From contig NZ_JAFWFN010000083.1 of the NCBI RefSeq assembly GCF_017515565.1, positions 1 through 64,000 of the forward strand: a stretch of DNA of 64,000 bases, given 5' to 3'. The notes under the pieces were generated by a model. That model was not told the DNA's origin and ran no database searches. It was given only the letters and a program-made list of their open reading frames with translations. Shown piece by piece: positions 53,244-62,930 of the stretch. Positions within the stretch are counted from its first letter, which is position 1. Every line of letters begins with the position of its first letter. A program made the translations under genes and the position numbers. Origin of the DNA: Halomonas sp. Lineage in GTDB: Bacteria; Pseudomonadota; Gammaproteobacteria; Pseudomonadales; Halomonadaceae.

Positions 53244-53813
53244 CTACTTATTCAACAATGCCATGAACTGTGCGAGCCACGCAGGGTGAGCAGGCCAAGC
53301 AGGCGCAGTCACCAAGTTGCCATCGGTGACTGCATCGGTGACGTCTAGGCTGGCGAAGTGGCCCCCTGCAAGCTCCACTTCCGGCTGGCAAGCTGGGTAA
53401 GCGGAGCACTGCCTGCCTTCTAGCACCTTAGCGGCGGCTAACAGCTGCGCACCGTGGCAAATAGCGGCGACGGGCTTGTTCGTCTTAAAAAAGTGTTGAA
53501 CCATGGTGAGCACGTCTTTATTTAAGCGCAGATACTCTGGCGCCCGCCCACCCGGCACCACCAGGGCATCGTAGTCGGCAGGGTTGGTGTTGGAAAAATC
53601 GGCATTGAGGGCAAAGCGGTGGCCGGGCTTTTCAGAATACGTTTGATCACCTTCGAAGTCATGAATTGCGGTGGCCACCGTATCCCCCGAGGCCTTTCCA
53701 GGACATACCGCATCGACACAATGGCCCACCGCCATTAATGCCTGAAAAGGCACCATGGTTTCATAATCTTCAGTGTAGTCGCCGGTGATCATCAAAATTC
53801 GTTTGCTGCTCAT
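53244..53813 (-). CDS. DJ-1/PfpI family protein
   Basis: The 189-residue protein has [20 protein letters not shown] with the conserved acidic residue, and the nucleophile elbow [13 protein letters not shown] (Cys-His). [12 protein letters not shown] is typical of the PfpI/YhbO branch, which includes glyoxalase/deglycase-like and stress proteins. The start at 53813 was chosen over 53855 because the domain begins there and AAGGAG lies upstream. Confidence 0.85.
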   Translation of the reverse strand: MSSKRILMITGDYTEDYETMVPFQALMAVGHCVDAVCPGKASGDTVATAIHDFEGDQTYSEKPGHRFALNADFSNTNPADYDALVVPGGRAPEYLRLNKDVLTMVQHFFKTNKPVAAICHGAQLLAAAKVLEGRQCSAYPACQPEVELAGGHFASLDVTDAVTDGNLVTAPAWPAHPAWLAQFMALLNK

Positions 53814-53961
53814 CTCTATGCTCCTTATCGTTATTCGTCGAGTAATTGAGCACACGCGGGGCGTGTAGAGATAAAATTAGCAAGAACCTTTCAACTGCGG
53901 GTAGTAGCCCCTTACTACAACGTCATCACCGGCGATTTCCCCCAGAATCCAGCTTGTCAAC

Positions 53962-54591
53962 TTAGCCAATAAGCTCGTTGATGGGACGCTTGCCATCCAG
54001 CAGCAGGAATTCCTGATTCGTCACATTGGGGGCTTGCACTACGTGCAGTAATGCGTGAGCAACATTAGCCCGGGAGATTTGGTTATCGCCCGACTCTTCA
54101 ACGGTGCTAGCAAACTGGCGGCTTGCAGTATCATCCGTCAAACGACCTGGCTTAAGAATCACATAAGGTACTTTACTGTTTGCCAAATGGGCATCCGCAG
54201 CAAACTTCGCGGCCATATAAGGGCGCATTTTTTCAGGCGCTTCCAGCGGCTTTTCAGAGCGCATGGCGCTTATCATGATGTAGCGGGCAAGGCCTTTTTG
54301 ACTGGCGATATCAGCAGCGCGAATAGCACCATATAAATCGATCATCAGCGTTTTATCAGGCCCGGTATGGGGGCCTGAACCCGCCGTATAGACAACCTGG
54401 TCGCAGCCTTCGAAAGCGTGTTCAAGCTCGCCCTCTAAATCAGCAATCACGGTCTCAATGCCGCGTTCTTTAAACCACGACGCCTGCCCTTCATTGCGGA
54501 TCATCGCCTTAATAGGCGTACCCGCCTGCTGGGCCAATTCGCAAAACTGTTTACCAATTTGCCCGTTGGCACCAATCACTAACGTTTTCAT
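53962..54591 (-). CDS. NAD(P)-binding, atypical short-chain dehydrogenase-like protein
   Basis: The 209-residue protein begins with a Rossmann motif VIGANGQIGKQF and has the NmrA/YtfG-like features DLEGELEHAFEGCDQVVYTAG, RYIMISAMRSEK and VPYVILKPGRL. The classical SDR Tyr-x-x-x-Lys appears as YMAAKFAAD. The substrate is unknown. AAGGAG precedes the ATG at 54591. Confidence 0.85.
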   Translation of the reverse strand: MKTLVIGANGQIGKQFCELAQQAGTPIKAMIRNEGQASWFKERGIETVIADLEGELEHAFEGCDQVVYTAGSGPHTGPDKTLMIDLYGAIRAADIASQKGLARYIMISAMRSEKPLEAPEKMRPYMAAKFAADAHLANSKVPYVILKPGRLTDDTASRQFASTVEESGDNQISRANVAHALLHVVQAPNVTNQEFLLLDGKRPINELIG

Positions 54592-54816
54592 AACGACTCC
54601 TTGTGAATTACTCACTTTCGAACTGCCTACCTACAATGAATGCAGGCACATAGGAGAAATTCAACCCGTGAGCTTATTGCTGTTTCACCTTGGTACCTTT
54701 TTTAAATTAGCCACTTTATCCGCGCTTTGGCACCAAGCTCCCAGGGTTGTACTTTTTGGCATTTTGCTTTTAGGGCATGTAGGATAATTGAACGACCATT
54801 CAATTAAGGAGCTTCT

Positions 54817-55752
54817 ATGCAACGTAATCCGCTAATTGCCGCTATATCGCTAGGTCTTTTCGCTGGTGCTGCCACGTCCTCTGCGCTAGCTGAAACAACA
54901 CCGCTGGAGCAACAGCTAAAAGACCTCGAATCATTTCAAGTAATTGCCCACCGTGGCGCCAGCGGCCATGCGCCGGAAAGCACTATGGCCGCCTACGAAC
55001 TGGCCCATGAATGGGGTGTCGATTATTTAGAGCTGGATGTTCAAATTACAGCCGACGGTGAGCTGGTGGTGTTTCATGATGACGCCATTGATCGCACCAG
55101 CACCGGTGAGGGCAAGGTTAATGACCACACCCTGGAAGAGCTAAAAGCGCTGGACACTGGCTCTTGGTTCAATGAAGCCAATGCCGATAAAGCAGACGCA
55201 GACTTTGAAGGCGCACAAATTCTCACGTTGAGCGAACTGTTTGAGCGTTTCGGCCATGATGAGCGGTATTACATTGAAACTAAGTCACCGCAATTAAACC
55301 CAGGCCTGGAAGAAGCCCTCGTTGAGTCGTTAGAAGCCCACGATATGATTGAGACGGGACGCGTGTTAGTCCAGTCATTCGAGCAGGACAGTCTACTTAA
55401 AATACGCGAGCTGAATGAGAACGTACCACTCATTCAACTGGTGTGGTACCACACCAATGAAGAGGATGATTCGCAGCTACAAGAGTGGACAGGTGTCACA
55501 CCGGGCCCAGCCGAGATCACCGATGAAGATTTCCAAACAATCGCTGAATACGCAGCGGGTATCGGCACTAACGTCACTTACGATGGAAACGACGTTATTG
55601 ATGCAGACTTTATTCGCCAAGCACAGGCAAATGGTTTGCCCGTCCATATTTATACAATCAACGAGCCAGAAGAGATGCAGCGCTTACTAGACTGGGGCGT
55701 AAACGGGTTGTTTACTGACTACCCTGACCACCTGCTTGAACTCGTTGAGTAG
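54817..55752 (+). CDS. glpQ: Periplasmic glycerophosphodiester phosphodiesterase
   Basis: The enzyme hydrolyses glycerophosphodiesters to sn-glycerol 3-phosphate and an alcohol. The 311-residue protein has a signal peptide (cleavage near SALA-E) and the GDPD core: IAHRGASGHAPESTMAAY with the catalytic His, YLELDVQITADGELVVFHDD with metal ligands and second His, and a late GVNGLFTDYPD. Length and export fit GlpQ. The start follows AAGGAG; a terminator lies 20 nt past the stop. Confidence 0.9.
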   Translation: MQRNPLIAAISLGLFAGAATSSALAETTPLEQQLKDLESFQVIAHRGASGHAPESTMAAYELAHEWGVDYLELDVQITADGELVVFHDDAIDRTSTGEGKVNDHTLEELKALDTGSWFNEANADKADADFEGAQILTLSELFERFGHDERYYIETKSPQLNPGLEEALVESLEAHDMIETGRVLVQSFEQDSLLKIRELNENVPLIQLVWYHTNEEDDSQLQEWTGVTPGPAEITDEDFQTIAEYAAGIGTNVTYDGNDVIDADFIRQAQANGLPVHIYTINEPEEMQRLLDWGVNGLFTDYPDHLLELVE

Positions 55753-55772
55753 CCATGTTAAGTAGAATGAAG

Positions 55773-55798
55773 AAACGCCCGGCTTTTGCCGGGCGTTT
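55773..55798 (+). terminator. Intrinsic terminator after the GDPD gene
   Basis: The stem AAACGCCCGGC/GCCGGGCGTTT (55773-55783 with 55788-55798) has a 4-nt loop, and the last T residues double as the U tract. Confidence 0.88.
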
Positions 55799-55800
55799 TA

Positions 55801-56057
55801 GTTACATAGGCTTAATGTAATGCGGCAGTGATATGTTTTATGTACCTTGAAACATCCTAAAGATGGTGTAGTGTTTCTAGGTATTTCAGGTTACTTTGGC
55901 CTAGCTGTTTTGTAGTTTCCGTCAATAAGAAAAGCCGATAAGCTCCTTACCCAAGGACTTTTTAAGTAGCGGCTGCAAGGGAGAAACGTCATTTACTTAT
56001 TCATATCGGCAGTGTGGGCGAAGCCTGCAGGGTGCATGGCCTGGCGTTTAGCGGGCA
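55801..56057. other. Intergenic region before the signalling operon
   Basis: The spacer is AT-rich and holds no gene I can see. It should contain the promoter for the genes from 56058 on. A weak fold AGCCG/CGGCT encloses 55933-55972. I looked for a c-di-GMP riboswitch because of the GGDEF gene downstream and did not find the consensus. Confidence 0.4.
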
Positions 56058-56543
56058 ATGACTAAGCATTCCTCGCCGCTCTCTTTTTTGAGCAGCACAC
56101 GCAAGCAATTTGCTTGGGTAACAGCCTGCCTGGTGCTTGTATTGCTTTCGGGGCTAGCAAAAGCACAAACGGTTGCTGATGAAAGCGTCATTGTTTTAGT
56201 GGCGCATCCTGACGTCCCCATCAGCTGGTTAACTCGTGATACCACCCGGGCAATTTTCGCCATGCGCCAACGGACTTGGCCGAATGGCCAAGCCGTACAG
56301 GTGTTTGTGCTGCCCAACCGCGACTCTGTGCATGCGCGTTTTACCAAAGAGCAGCTCGCTGTTTACCCTCACCAGCTTCAATTGGCCTGGGATCGTGTGG
56401 TGTTTTCTGGCAGGGGGCAAGCACCAAACCGTGTTCGCAACCTGACTGAAATGCGCGAGAAAGTGGCCAGTACGCCCGGTGCGCTGGGATACCTTGAAAG
56501 GGAGTACCTGGATGAAAGCGTCCAAGTCATTTCAATGGAGTGA
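56058..56543 (+). CDS. Periplasmic PstS-like small substrate-binding-like protein
   Basis: The 161-residue protein has an N-terminal signal or anchor (FAWVTACLVLVLLSGLAKA) and the short PBP-like fold often annotated as phosphate ABC transporter substrate-binding: VIVLVAHPDVP, TRAIFAMRQRTWPNGQAVQV, then GYLEREYLDESVQVI. It lacks partner permeases. Such proteins often stand before a porin-like and a sensory gene, as here, so a sensing role is plausible. It overlaps the next gene by 32 nt. Confidence 0.7.
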   Translation: MTKHSSPLSFLSSTRKQFAWVTACLVLVLLSGLAKAQTVADESVIVLVAHPDVPISWLTRDTTRAIFAMRQRTWPNGQAVQVFVLPNRDSVHARFTKEQLAVYPHQLQLAWDRVVFSGRGQAPNRVRNLTEMREKVASTPGALGYLEREYLDESVQVISME

Positions 56544-57723
56544 TCGCAAACTCGCCAAGAGGCTGATGGCGTGCCTTGTGTTGTTAACGCCCACCGCTGC
56601 CAGCTTAGCCGATGAGCACATACTGAGTACGCTGCAGGTGCATGGTTTTTTGAGCCAGGCGCTTATCGTAACCGACGACAACAATTTCTTTGGCCCCAGC
56701 AGTAACGATGCAGGGAGTGTAGAGTTTACTGAGCTTGGGATTAACGCTTCACTTCGTCCTCACCGAGATGTACTGGTAGCTGCTCAGTTACTAAGTCGCC
56801 GTGCAGGCGGTGAAACCAGCGATGCACAACCCACGCTGGACTACGGCGTAATTGATTATCAGATGGTCTCAAACCAAGAGCGGACCCTGGGCGTACAGGC
56901 AGGTAGGTTTAAAAATCCCTTTGGCCTTTATAACCAAACCCGGGACGTGGCGTTCACCCGGCCAAGCATCTTACTACCTCAATCGATCTACTTTGACCGT
57001 ACCAGGGCACTAGGGTTAGCCGCAGATGGCGTCAATGTGTATCTGGAAGAGCGCATCCCCTCAGGCACGCTTAGAGTAAGTAGCGGCGTTGGCCGACCAC
57101 AAACAGGTTCCTTACTCGCTAGGCAGCTATTTGGCGATACTGACAACAGTATCTCTTCTTCTTCGTTATCGGCCATTGCGCAGGTTTTATACGAAGACCA
57201 GAGCGGTAAGTTTCTTGCGGCGTTAAGTGCTGCCAACGTTAACTTAGATGCCAACGTTGCAGGCAACGCCGCAGACTTCAGCTTTCAGCCCTGGATTGCC
57301 TCGTTGCAATACAATGAAGAACTATGGAGCTTGACGGCTGAGTTCGCCCTACGCAAACAGTCCCTCGAAGGTGACAATCTATCTCGAAATTTCGACATCA
57401 CCGGCCATAGCTGGTACTTACAGTATCAACGACGCATGACGCCGAGCTGGAGCTGGCTGGTGAGGTACGACAGCCTCGTCAACAATACCGCCGACCGCTC
57501 AGGCAGAGCATACGAACAAAGCGGCTTTGGGCCAGCCCATTCTCAGTTTGCGGATGATGTAACCCTAGGCCTTCAGTGGACGCCCAATTCTCGCCTGATG
57601 CTTGCAGGAGAATACCATCACGTTAATGGCACTGGCTGGCTGCCAACACAAGATAATCCTGACGCTTCAGCAACTCGACAGCACTGGAATATGCTGCTAT
57701 TTCAGCTTTCGCTGCGTTTTTAA
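56512..57723 (+). CDS. Porin-like outer-membrane beta-barrel protein
   Basis: The 403-residue protein has a long signal peptide (cleavage near ASLA-D, about residue 34) and a mature part of alternating strands ending in a C-terminal Phe (LLFQLSLRF), the outer-membrane assembly signature. Segments such as GVQAGRFKNPFGLYNQTRDV and PSILLPQSIYFDR resemble phosphate-selective or general porins. GGGAG lies upstream of the ATG at 56512; ATG 56566 is an alternative but leaves a weaker signal peptide. Confidence 0.75.
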   Translation: MKASKSFQWSDRKLAKRLMACLVLLTPTAASLADEHILSTLQVHGFLSQALIVTDDNNFFGPSSNDAGSVEFTELGINASLRPHRDVLVAAQLLSRRAGGETSDAQPTLDYGVIDYQMVSNQERTLGVQAGRFKNPFGLYNQTRDVAFTRPSILLPQSIYFDRTRALGLAADGVNVYLEERIPSGTLRVSSGVGRPQTGSLLARQLFGDTDNSISSSSLSAIAQVLYEDQSGKFLAALSAANVNLDANVAGNAADFSFQPWIASLQYNEELWSLTAEFALRKQSLEGDNLSRNFDITGHSWYLQYQRRMTPSWSWLVRYDSLVNNTADRSGRAYEQSGFGPAHSQFADDVTLGLQWTPNSRLMLAGEYHHVNGTGWLPTQDNPDASATRQHWNMLLFQLSLRF

Positions 57724-57749
57724 CGCGGCAAGACAACGGAGCGTCCGTG

Positions 57750-60623
57750 ATGAAAGCTTTTACCAATTTACGAGCACGACAACGGCTTAGCCTAACCTGG
57801 CGCGTCACGGCGCTTAGTAGCCTGCTGCTGCTGGTACTAGTGGCACTTTCCACTTGGCTGGGGCACCACTACTTAACGCAGCAGTTTGAAAACAACCGCC
57901 TATTACATCATGAACGCCAACAGCGTGAAGTGCGCTTGGCCATGCACCGCTCTGCCGATAACTTACGCCAACTAGCAGGCCTAACGGCAGCCGCCCCCGA
58001 TCTAGCTGAAGCGTTATCGCAACGCAGGCCTTTAGCATTAGAGACTGCCCTAAATGCACGCTGGCCTTCCTTGCAGCTTGAGGCAGGCGTGGACGAAGTC
58101 TTTGTATTCGACTCTCAAGGACGGTTGGCAGGCCACTCAGGAACCAGCATAGCCCCTACCGATCTTCCCTTAGAAAACTGGATAGGCGAAGTATTAGCCA
58201 CGGACTCGCCAGTGACCACGCTACGCTGTGCAGCAGACTGCCAACAATTTGCGGCGGTGCCCATGCTTATGGAGGGGAAAAGTATTGGCACCGTGGTTCT
58301 CTCGCGCTCGCTGGCCGATGTGACTCGACAGGCAAAAGAAGTCTCGGGCAGCGAAATTGCGCTGTTGGTAATCGGCGATAGCGAGATCCCAGGGGTTTTA
58401 GAAGAGCGTCGCTTAAAAGCCTGGAACGGCCACTTAGTCGCGCTGACAAACCGCGAACCCACACTTTCATTACTCCAGCTCGCCGCTACTAAAACACCGA
58501 TCTATCCGCTGGCCAACACCCCGCTCAGGATTGAGTATGCCAACCGCTATTTAGAGCTCAGCGCCGTCTATATGGAGGATGATGCGGATTGGCGCAGCAC
58601 CAGCTACTTCCTTCTGATCTCCGATACTACCTCTCAAATGGCTGCAATTAACTCAGCCACTAATACGCTGCTCTTTGTTGGGGTTATGGGCTGGCTGGCC
58701 GCCCAGCTACTGCTGTTGATTATCTTATTAGGGCCAATGGCGCGGCTGCGCCGCATCGCAGGCCTTCTCCCGGCTCTTGCAAGCGGGCAATTTAGCCGCG
58801 TCACGGCTACCTTGCCTCGTTCAACGCCGCGACTTTCCAATGAAATTGATGTGCTGGAGTACTCTACCCGCGAACTCGCTTATCAGCTTGAGTCTCTGGA
58901 AACCGCAGTACAAGAGCGTAGCAACCAGCTTGCAGAACGCATTGATGAACTCGCCAAAGAGCGCGATTTTGTAAGTAGCCTTTTAGATACCGCCCGGGTC
59001 TTTATCGTGGTGCAAAACAGTGCCGGCCGTATCCAGCTGGTGAATGACTACACGCGGGAGCGGCTCAACCTCAATGATAGCGAGCTGCTCGGTCGCCACT
59101 TCATTGATATTTTTGATCAGCACGACCCTTTAACACTCAGCCATCGCCCTTCTTCACTGACTGATGGTAGTCACAAAGCCCCCCGTGACGAGCATTTGGG
59201 CATTCCTACCCAGGAAGAAAAAACCTTTCACACCGTCGATAAACGCTTTTACACCGTCGTTTGGTACCATGCTCCTCTAGCCGACAATCACAAGGGCAGC
59301 GCTGCCCGTATCTCTATTGGGCTAGATATTACCGAGCGCAAAGCAGCCGAGTCGCGCTTAACGTGGCTGGCCGAACACGACCCATTAACCGAGCTGTTTA
59401 ACCGCCGTTACTTCCAAGATGCGCTGCTTAATTCACTTTCACGCCGTAGTGAGGGTGCCATTCTGCTGCTGGACCTTAACCAGTTTAAAGAAATCAATGA
59501 ACTTAGCGGCCACCATGTTGGTGACCAGTTGCTCTGCAAAGTGGCGGAGACGCTATATGCCAACCTAGGCCAACGCAGCACTATTGCCCGCTTAGGGGGA
59601 GATGAGTTTGCGCTACTGCTAGAGAGTGTTAATAGTCAACAAGCAATCCATATTGCCGAATATATTACCCAGCTTTTAGATGCTATTTGCTTTGTCAGTG
59701 CAGGCCGAAAACATCATATAGCGGCCAGCATAGGCATTGCCCTTTTCCCGAGCCATGGGCAAACCCCGGCAGACCTTCTCGCCAGTGCAGATATGGCGAT
59801 GTACAAAGCGAAAGAGCGCGGCCTCCCCCACTGGTACCTGCACTCCCAGGAGGCAAATGTTAAAGACGAACTCCAAGAGCGTGTTTACTGGGTAGAGCGA
59901 CTGCATAGTGCACTGGAGACAGGCAGTTTCGAATTAATGGCACAGCCCATTGTTCGACTGCAGGATCGCGACATCAAACATTATGAAGTGTTACTACGGA
60001 TGCGTAACCCCGATGGCAGCTTAGTCTCCCCCGCCCACTTTATTCCTGTTGCGGAACAGAGTGGCTTAATTGTTCAGGTTGACCACTGGGTAATTAAACA
60101 CAGTCTACAGGCCCTTAAAAAGCTACAAGAGCGCGGCATTTCGCTCTCCGTAAACTTATCTGGCCAGTCACTACACGATTTAGGCTTAAGGCAATACTTA
60201 ACTGAAGAGTTAAGAAGCAGTGGCGCAGACCCGCACCACCTGATTTTAGAAGTCACCGAAACGGCCGCAATTACCGACTTTTCTACGGCACGCAATGTCC
60301 TGCAAAGCCTTCGCGAACTGGGCTGTCGCACTGCGCTGGATGATTTTGGCATCGGCTTTAGCAGCTTCCACTACCTAGGCCAGCTACCCGTTGATTATAT
60401 AAAAATCGACGGCTCGTTTATTCGTAGCCTGCTGACCAACCCTGATAGCCACACGATTGTGAAAGCGATAGCAGACATTGCCAAGGGCTTTGGTAAGCAA
60501 GCTATTGCTGAGTATGTTGACCAGGAGGCATTAACGCCTATTCTTAAAGAGTATGGCATTACGTATGGACAGGGCTTCCACTTGGGCAAGCCAGAGAGGT
60601 TAGAACAACTACTAAAGGGATAA
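57750..60623 (+). CDS. Membrane-bound sensor with HAMP-like, PAS, GGDEF and EAL domains
   Basis: The 957-residue protein has two membrane segments (about 15-45 and 300-330) enclosing a periplasmic sensor domain, then a linker with coiled coil (about 375-410), a PAS domain (about 410-530), a GGDEF domain with intact LGGDEFALLLE (near 615) and an EAL domain with EVLLRMRNPDGS and DDFGIGFSSFHYL. Both c-di-GMP synthesis and cleavage are possible. It follows the binding-protein-like and porin-like genes by 26 nt, which may supply the signal. GGAG precedes the ATG at 57750. Confidence 0.9.
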   Translation: MKAFTNLRARQRLSLTWRVTALSSLLLLVLVALSTWLGHHYLTQQFENNRLLHHERQQREVRLAMHRSADNLRQLAGLTAAAPDLAEALSQRRPLALETALNARWPSLQLEAGVDEVFVFDSQGRLAGHSGTSIAPTDLPLENWIGEVLATDSPVTTLRCAADCQQFAAVPMLMEGKSIGTVVLSRSLADVTRQAKEVSGSEIALLVIGDSEIPGVLEERRLKAWNGHLVALTNREPTLSLLQLAATKTPIYPLANTPLRIEYANRYLELSAVYMEDDADWRSTSYFLLISDTTSQMAAINSATNTLLFVGVMGWLAAQLLLLIILLGPMARLRRIAGLLPALASGQFSRVTATLPRSTPRLSNEIDVLEYSTRELAYQLESLETAVQERSNQLAERIDELAKERDFVSSLLDTARVFIVVQNSAGRIQLVNDYTRERLNLNDSELLGRHFIDIFDQHDPLTLSHRPSSLTDGSHKAPRDEHLGIPTQEEKTFHTVDKRFYTVVWYHAPLADNHKGSAARISIGLDITERKAAESRLTWLAEHDPLTELFNRRYFQDALLNSLSRRSEGAILLLDLNQFKEINELSGHHVGDQLLCKVAETLYANLGQRSTIARLGGDEFALLLESVNSQQAIHIAEYITQLLDAICFVSAGRKHHIAASIGIALFPSHGQTPADLLASADMAMYKAKERGLPHWYLHSQEANVKDELQERVYWVERLHSALETGSFELMAQPIVRLQDRDIKHYEVLLRMRNPDGSLVSPAHFIPVAEQSGLIVQVDHWVIKHSLQALKKLQERGISLSVNLSGQSLHDLGLRQYLTEELRSSGADPHHLILEVTETAAITDFSTARNVLQSLRELGCRTALDDFGIGFSSFHYLGQLPVDYIKIDGSFIRSLLTNPDSHTIVKAIADIAKGFGKQAIAEYVDQEALTPILKEYGITYGQGFHLGKPERLEQLLKG

Positions 60624-60630
60624 AGTAGCC

Positions 60631-61449
60631 GTGAAAAAAATAGCCGTTAACAAAACTATTCACCCGCCTACTACAACGCCTGAAGATATAAAGCAAAATA
60701 CCTTTACACCCGACTTTTTTGAACGTCACTTCTCTTTAATCATTGCGCAAACTACTGATGAAAAAATACGCGCCTTTTCACTTCGTCACGCCGTTTTTAA
60801 CGAAGAGCTTAATTACAAACTTGGCGATACGTCCCACCAGAACATTGAAAAAGATGTTCACGATCAGCACTCAATACTCTGTTTACTGCACCATAAAGAA
60901 ACCGGAATAGATGTGGGTTGCGTGCGCGTAGTGCTGATCAACAAGCAGCGCCTTTCCTCTTCGCCCAGCCTTCCCCTGGAAGAGTATTACGATGAAAGCC
61001 TCTTTACCTCGCACCAACATCCCCGCTACTTCTCATCTGAAAGCGTTTGTGAAGTTTCACGTTTAGCGGTGCACCCTGGATTCAGAAGAAAAAGCGCCGC
61101 CGAGATCAACAACCATGAGAGCAGTATTCGTGAAAGCCCGGCGCTTGTTAGCTTAAGCCTGTTCCTGGCCGCTACGGCCATTGTGGGGATTTCACAGCGC
61201 CACCATGTCTTCGCTATGCTTGAGCCGAGGTTTAATCGTCTGCTTGGCGCCTCAGGACTGCACTTTCAACAAGTAGGCGAACTCATTCAACACTGTGGTG
61301 AAAGAGCCGCCTTTTATATTGATCAACGTGTAGCTGAACACCACCTGCCCGAAAAAATAGTACCGCTCTACCAACTGATAAAATCCGGCCTAGCTACCCA
61401 GTTAGCATACGCAAACACCCCGGCTTTAAGTGACGCCACACCGCTTTGA
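60631..61449 (+). CDS. LuxI-fold acyltransferase, PEP-CTERM/exosortase-associated type
   Basis: The 272-residue protein belongs to the AHL-synthase-like GNAT group. It has RHAVFNEELNY, then EKDVHD (the ExDxxD of LuxI), VGCVRVVL, and VCEVSRLAVHPGFRR, the same block as in the LuxI protein at 12848. The Trp conserved in true LuxI enzymes is absent (Tyr in ELNY). I would call it a PEP-CTERM/exosortase-associated acyltransferase-like protein rather than a proven AHL synthase. It starts with GTG 7 nt after the GGDEF-EAL stop, so it is probably in the same operon. No LuxR gene is nearby. Confidence 0.75.
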   Translation: MKKIAVNKTIHPPTTTPEDIKQNTFTPDFFERHFSLIIAQTTDEKIRAFSLRHAVFNEELNYKLGDTSHQNIEKDVHDQHSILCLLHHKETGIDVGCVRVVLINKQRLSSSPSLPLEEYYDESLFTSHQHPRYFSSESVCEVSRLAVHPGFRRKSAAEINNHESSIRESPALVSLSLFLAATAIVGISQRHHVFAMLEPRFNRLLGASGLHFQQVGELIQHCGERAAFYIDQRVAEHHLPEKIVPLYQLIKSGLATQLAYANTPALSDATPL

Positions 61450-61486
61450 GTTAGATACTTACCCTAGGCCAGCCCCCTGCCCAGGG

Positions 61487-62116
61487 TTAAGTAGCACTTT
61501 GCTGTTTGAAATCCTGCACCGTTACGCTGGCAAACTTTTCCAGGAAAAACACCACTGTTTCAGGGTGTTTGAAGCGCCGCTCAAAGGCTTCATCCTGCCC
61601 ATGCGTGCGACGTGTAACGCGAGCCTTATACTCGTCGCCAACCTTACTAACGTTGACGCTATTTTCTCGTTCACCCTCACGGTGTACAGCCGTTAGGGGC
61701 GTAGATGTTTCCAGCAGCGCTGCCAATTGACGGGCTGCTGCCTGCTCTTCTGACGTTGCCCATAGCGGTTGGTCACGATTACCGTAGTGGTAAAGCAAAA
61801 TCACTAGCAAGACCGAAAACACAGTGCTGGTAAGCATCCAGGTTAGCTCTACATTCGCCACCGGCATGGTGAAAATCACCAACAGCTGTAATACCGCCCC
61901 AATGGCCAATAAGATGGCAAAAGGCCGCCAAATGCGAGGGTTCATAAAGCCACGTTTTAAGATGTAGCCCCATAATCCCAGCACACCCAGCGCCCCTACA
62001 GAGAGGTGCACTATGGCGAGGGGCGTTCCACCGCCCGAAAAAAGCGCAACGACCCCCATGACGGGAATCAGCGTATAAAAAACGGCTAAGAGATAGTAGG
62101 CGCGCGTAAGATTCAT
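61487..62116 (-). CDS. Membrane protein of unknown function
   Basis: The 209-residue protein has four predicted helices in its first 115 residues (YYLLAVFYTLIPVMGVVALF, LSVGALGVLGLWGYIL, FAILLAIGAVLQLLVIF, VFSVLLVILLYHYG), then a soluble tail (about 120-209). I do not recognise the family. AAAAGGAG precedes the ATG. Confidence 0.7.
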   Translation of the reverse strand: MNLTRAYYLLAVFYTLIPVMGVVALFSGGGTPLAIVHLSVGALGVLGLWGYILKRGFMNPRIWRPFAILLAIGAVLQLLVIFTMPVANVELTWMLTSTVFSVLLVILLYHYGNRDQPLWATSEEQAAARQLAALLETSTPLTAVHREGERENSVNVSKVGDEYKARVTRRTHGQDEAFERRFKHPETVVFFLEKFASVTVQDFKQQSAT

Positions 62117-62198
62117 TGATGGCTCCTTTTATAGTTTTTGGTACCGCTGTTTGCCATGCAACCCAGATAGAAATGCTCAACCTATGTCGCTTACTGCG

Positions 62199-62930
62199 TT
62201 ATTTCATTTCAAAGCCACGCTTTACCAAAAAATCACGCATATGGGGGCGTAGCTTGTCATCAAACAGTGGCTTCAAGTTATGCGACCAGTCGGTATTTTT
62301 ATTGCTACTGCTCCGCGCCTGGTAGTAAGCCTGCATAGTGGAATCAAAAGCTTGAACCAGCTCGGTGTCTTCAGTGTAGTAGTCTTCTTTTAAAATCGCT
62401 TCTACTGGCAGGCGCGGCTTTACTTCCGGATTGTGCGCTGGGTAGCCAAGGCACAAGCCAAATACCGGATAAACGTGCTCAGGAAGGCGCAACAAATCGC
62501 TAATCTGCTGGGGGTTATTGCGAATACCGCCGATATAGCAAATACCTAGCCCTTCAGACTCCGCTGCTACCACAACATTTTGGGCTACTAAAGCGGTGTC
62601 TACGGTGGCAACCAGCAATTGCTCGGTCATGCCTCGCTCAACGTTGGCTCCTGTGCGTGCTGATGCTTCCGTTGGGCGTTTCATATCGGCACAAAATACT
62701 AAAAATGCCGCGCAGCTTGCGACATACCCTTGCCCACCGGCCAGCTCGGCGATCTGCTCACGGTTAGCGGCGTCTTTAACGTGAATAATGGTATAGGCTT
62801 GTACGTGGCTTGAGGTCGCCGCGCTTTGGCCTGCTTGAATCAGTTCAAGCAGCAATCCATGGGGTATTTCTTGGTCGCTAAATTTACGAATAGAGCGGTG
62901 GGACTGCAGTAATTTGATAACGTCGTTCAT
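62199..62930 (-). CDS. nfsA: NfsA-type oxygen-insensitive nitroreductase
   Basis: The 243-residue FMN-dependent flavoenzyme reduces nitroaromatics and quinones with NADPH. It has LLQSHRSIRKFSDQEIPH, QSAATSSHVQAYTIIHV, and GLGICYIGGIRNNPQQISDLL with VFGLCLGYPAHNPEVKPRLP, all typical of NfsA/FRP. Length matches the family (about 240). The gap to the next gene (62931-63190) has no further feature. Confidence 0.88.
   Translation of the reverse strand: MNDVIKLLQSHRSIRKFSDQEIPHGLLLELIQAGQSAATSSHVQAYTIIHVKDAANREQIAELAGGQGYVASCAAFLVFCADMKRPTEASARTGANVERGMTEQLLVATVDTALVAQNVVVAAESEGLGICYIGGIRNNPQQISDLLRLPEHVYPVFGLCLGYPAHNPEVKPRLPVEAILKEDYYTEDTELVQAFDSTMQAYYQARSSSNKNTDWSHNLKPLFDDKLRPHMRDFLVKRGFEMK

Noticed and set aside
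55801-56057. c-di-GMP riboswitch upstream of the GGDEF-EAL operon
   Set aside because: I could not place the conserved internal motifs of the known classes; only a weak outer pairing was visible.
60631-61449. A second complete quorum-sensing system
   Set aside because: The LuxI-fold protein lacks the conserved Trp and has no LuxR gene nearby, so calling it an AHL synthase would go beyond the evidence.
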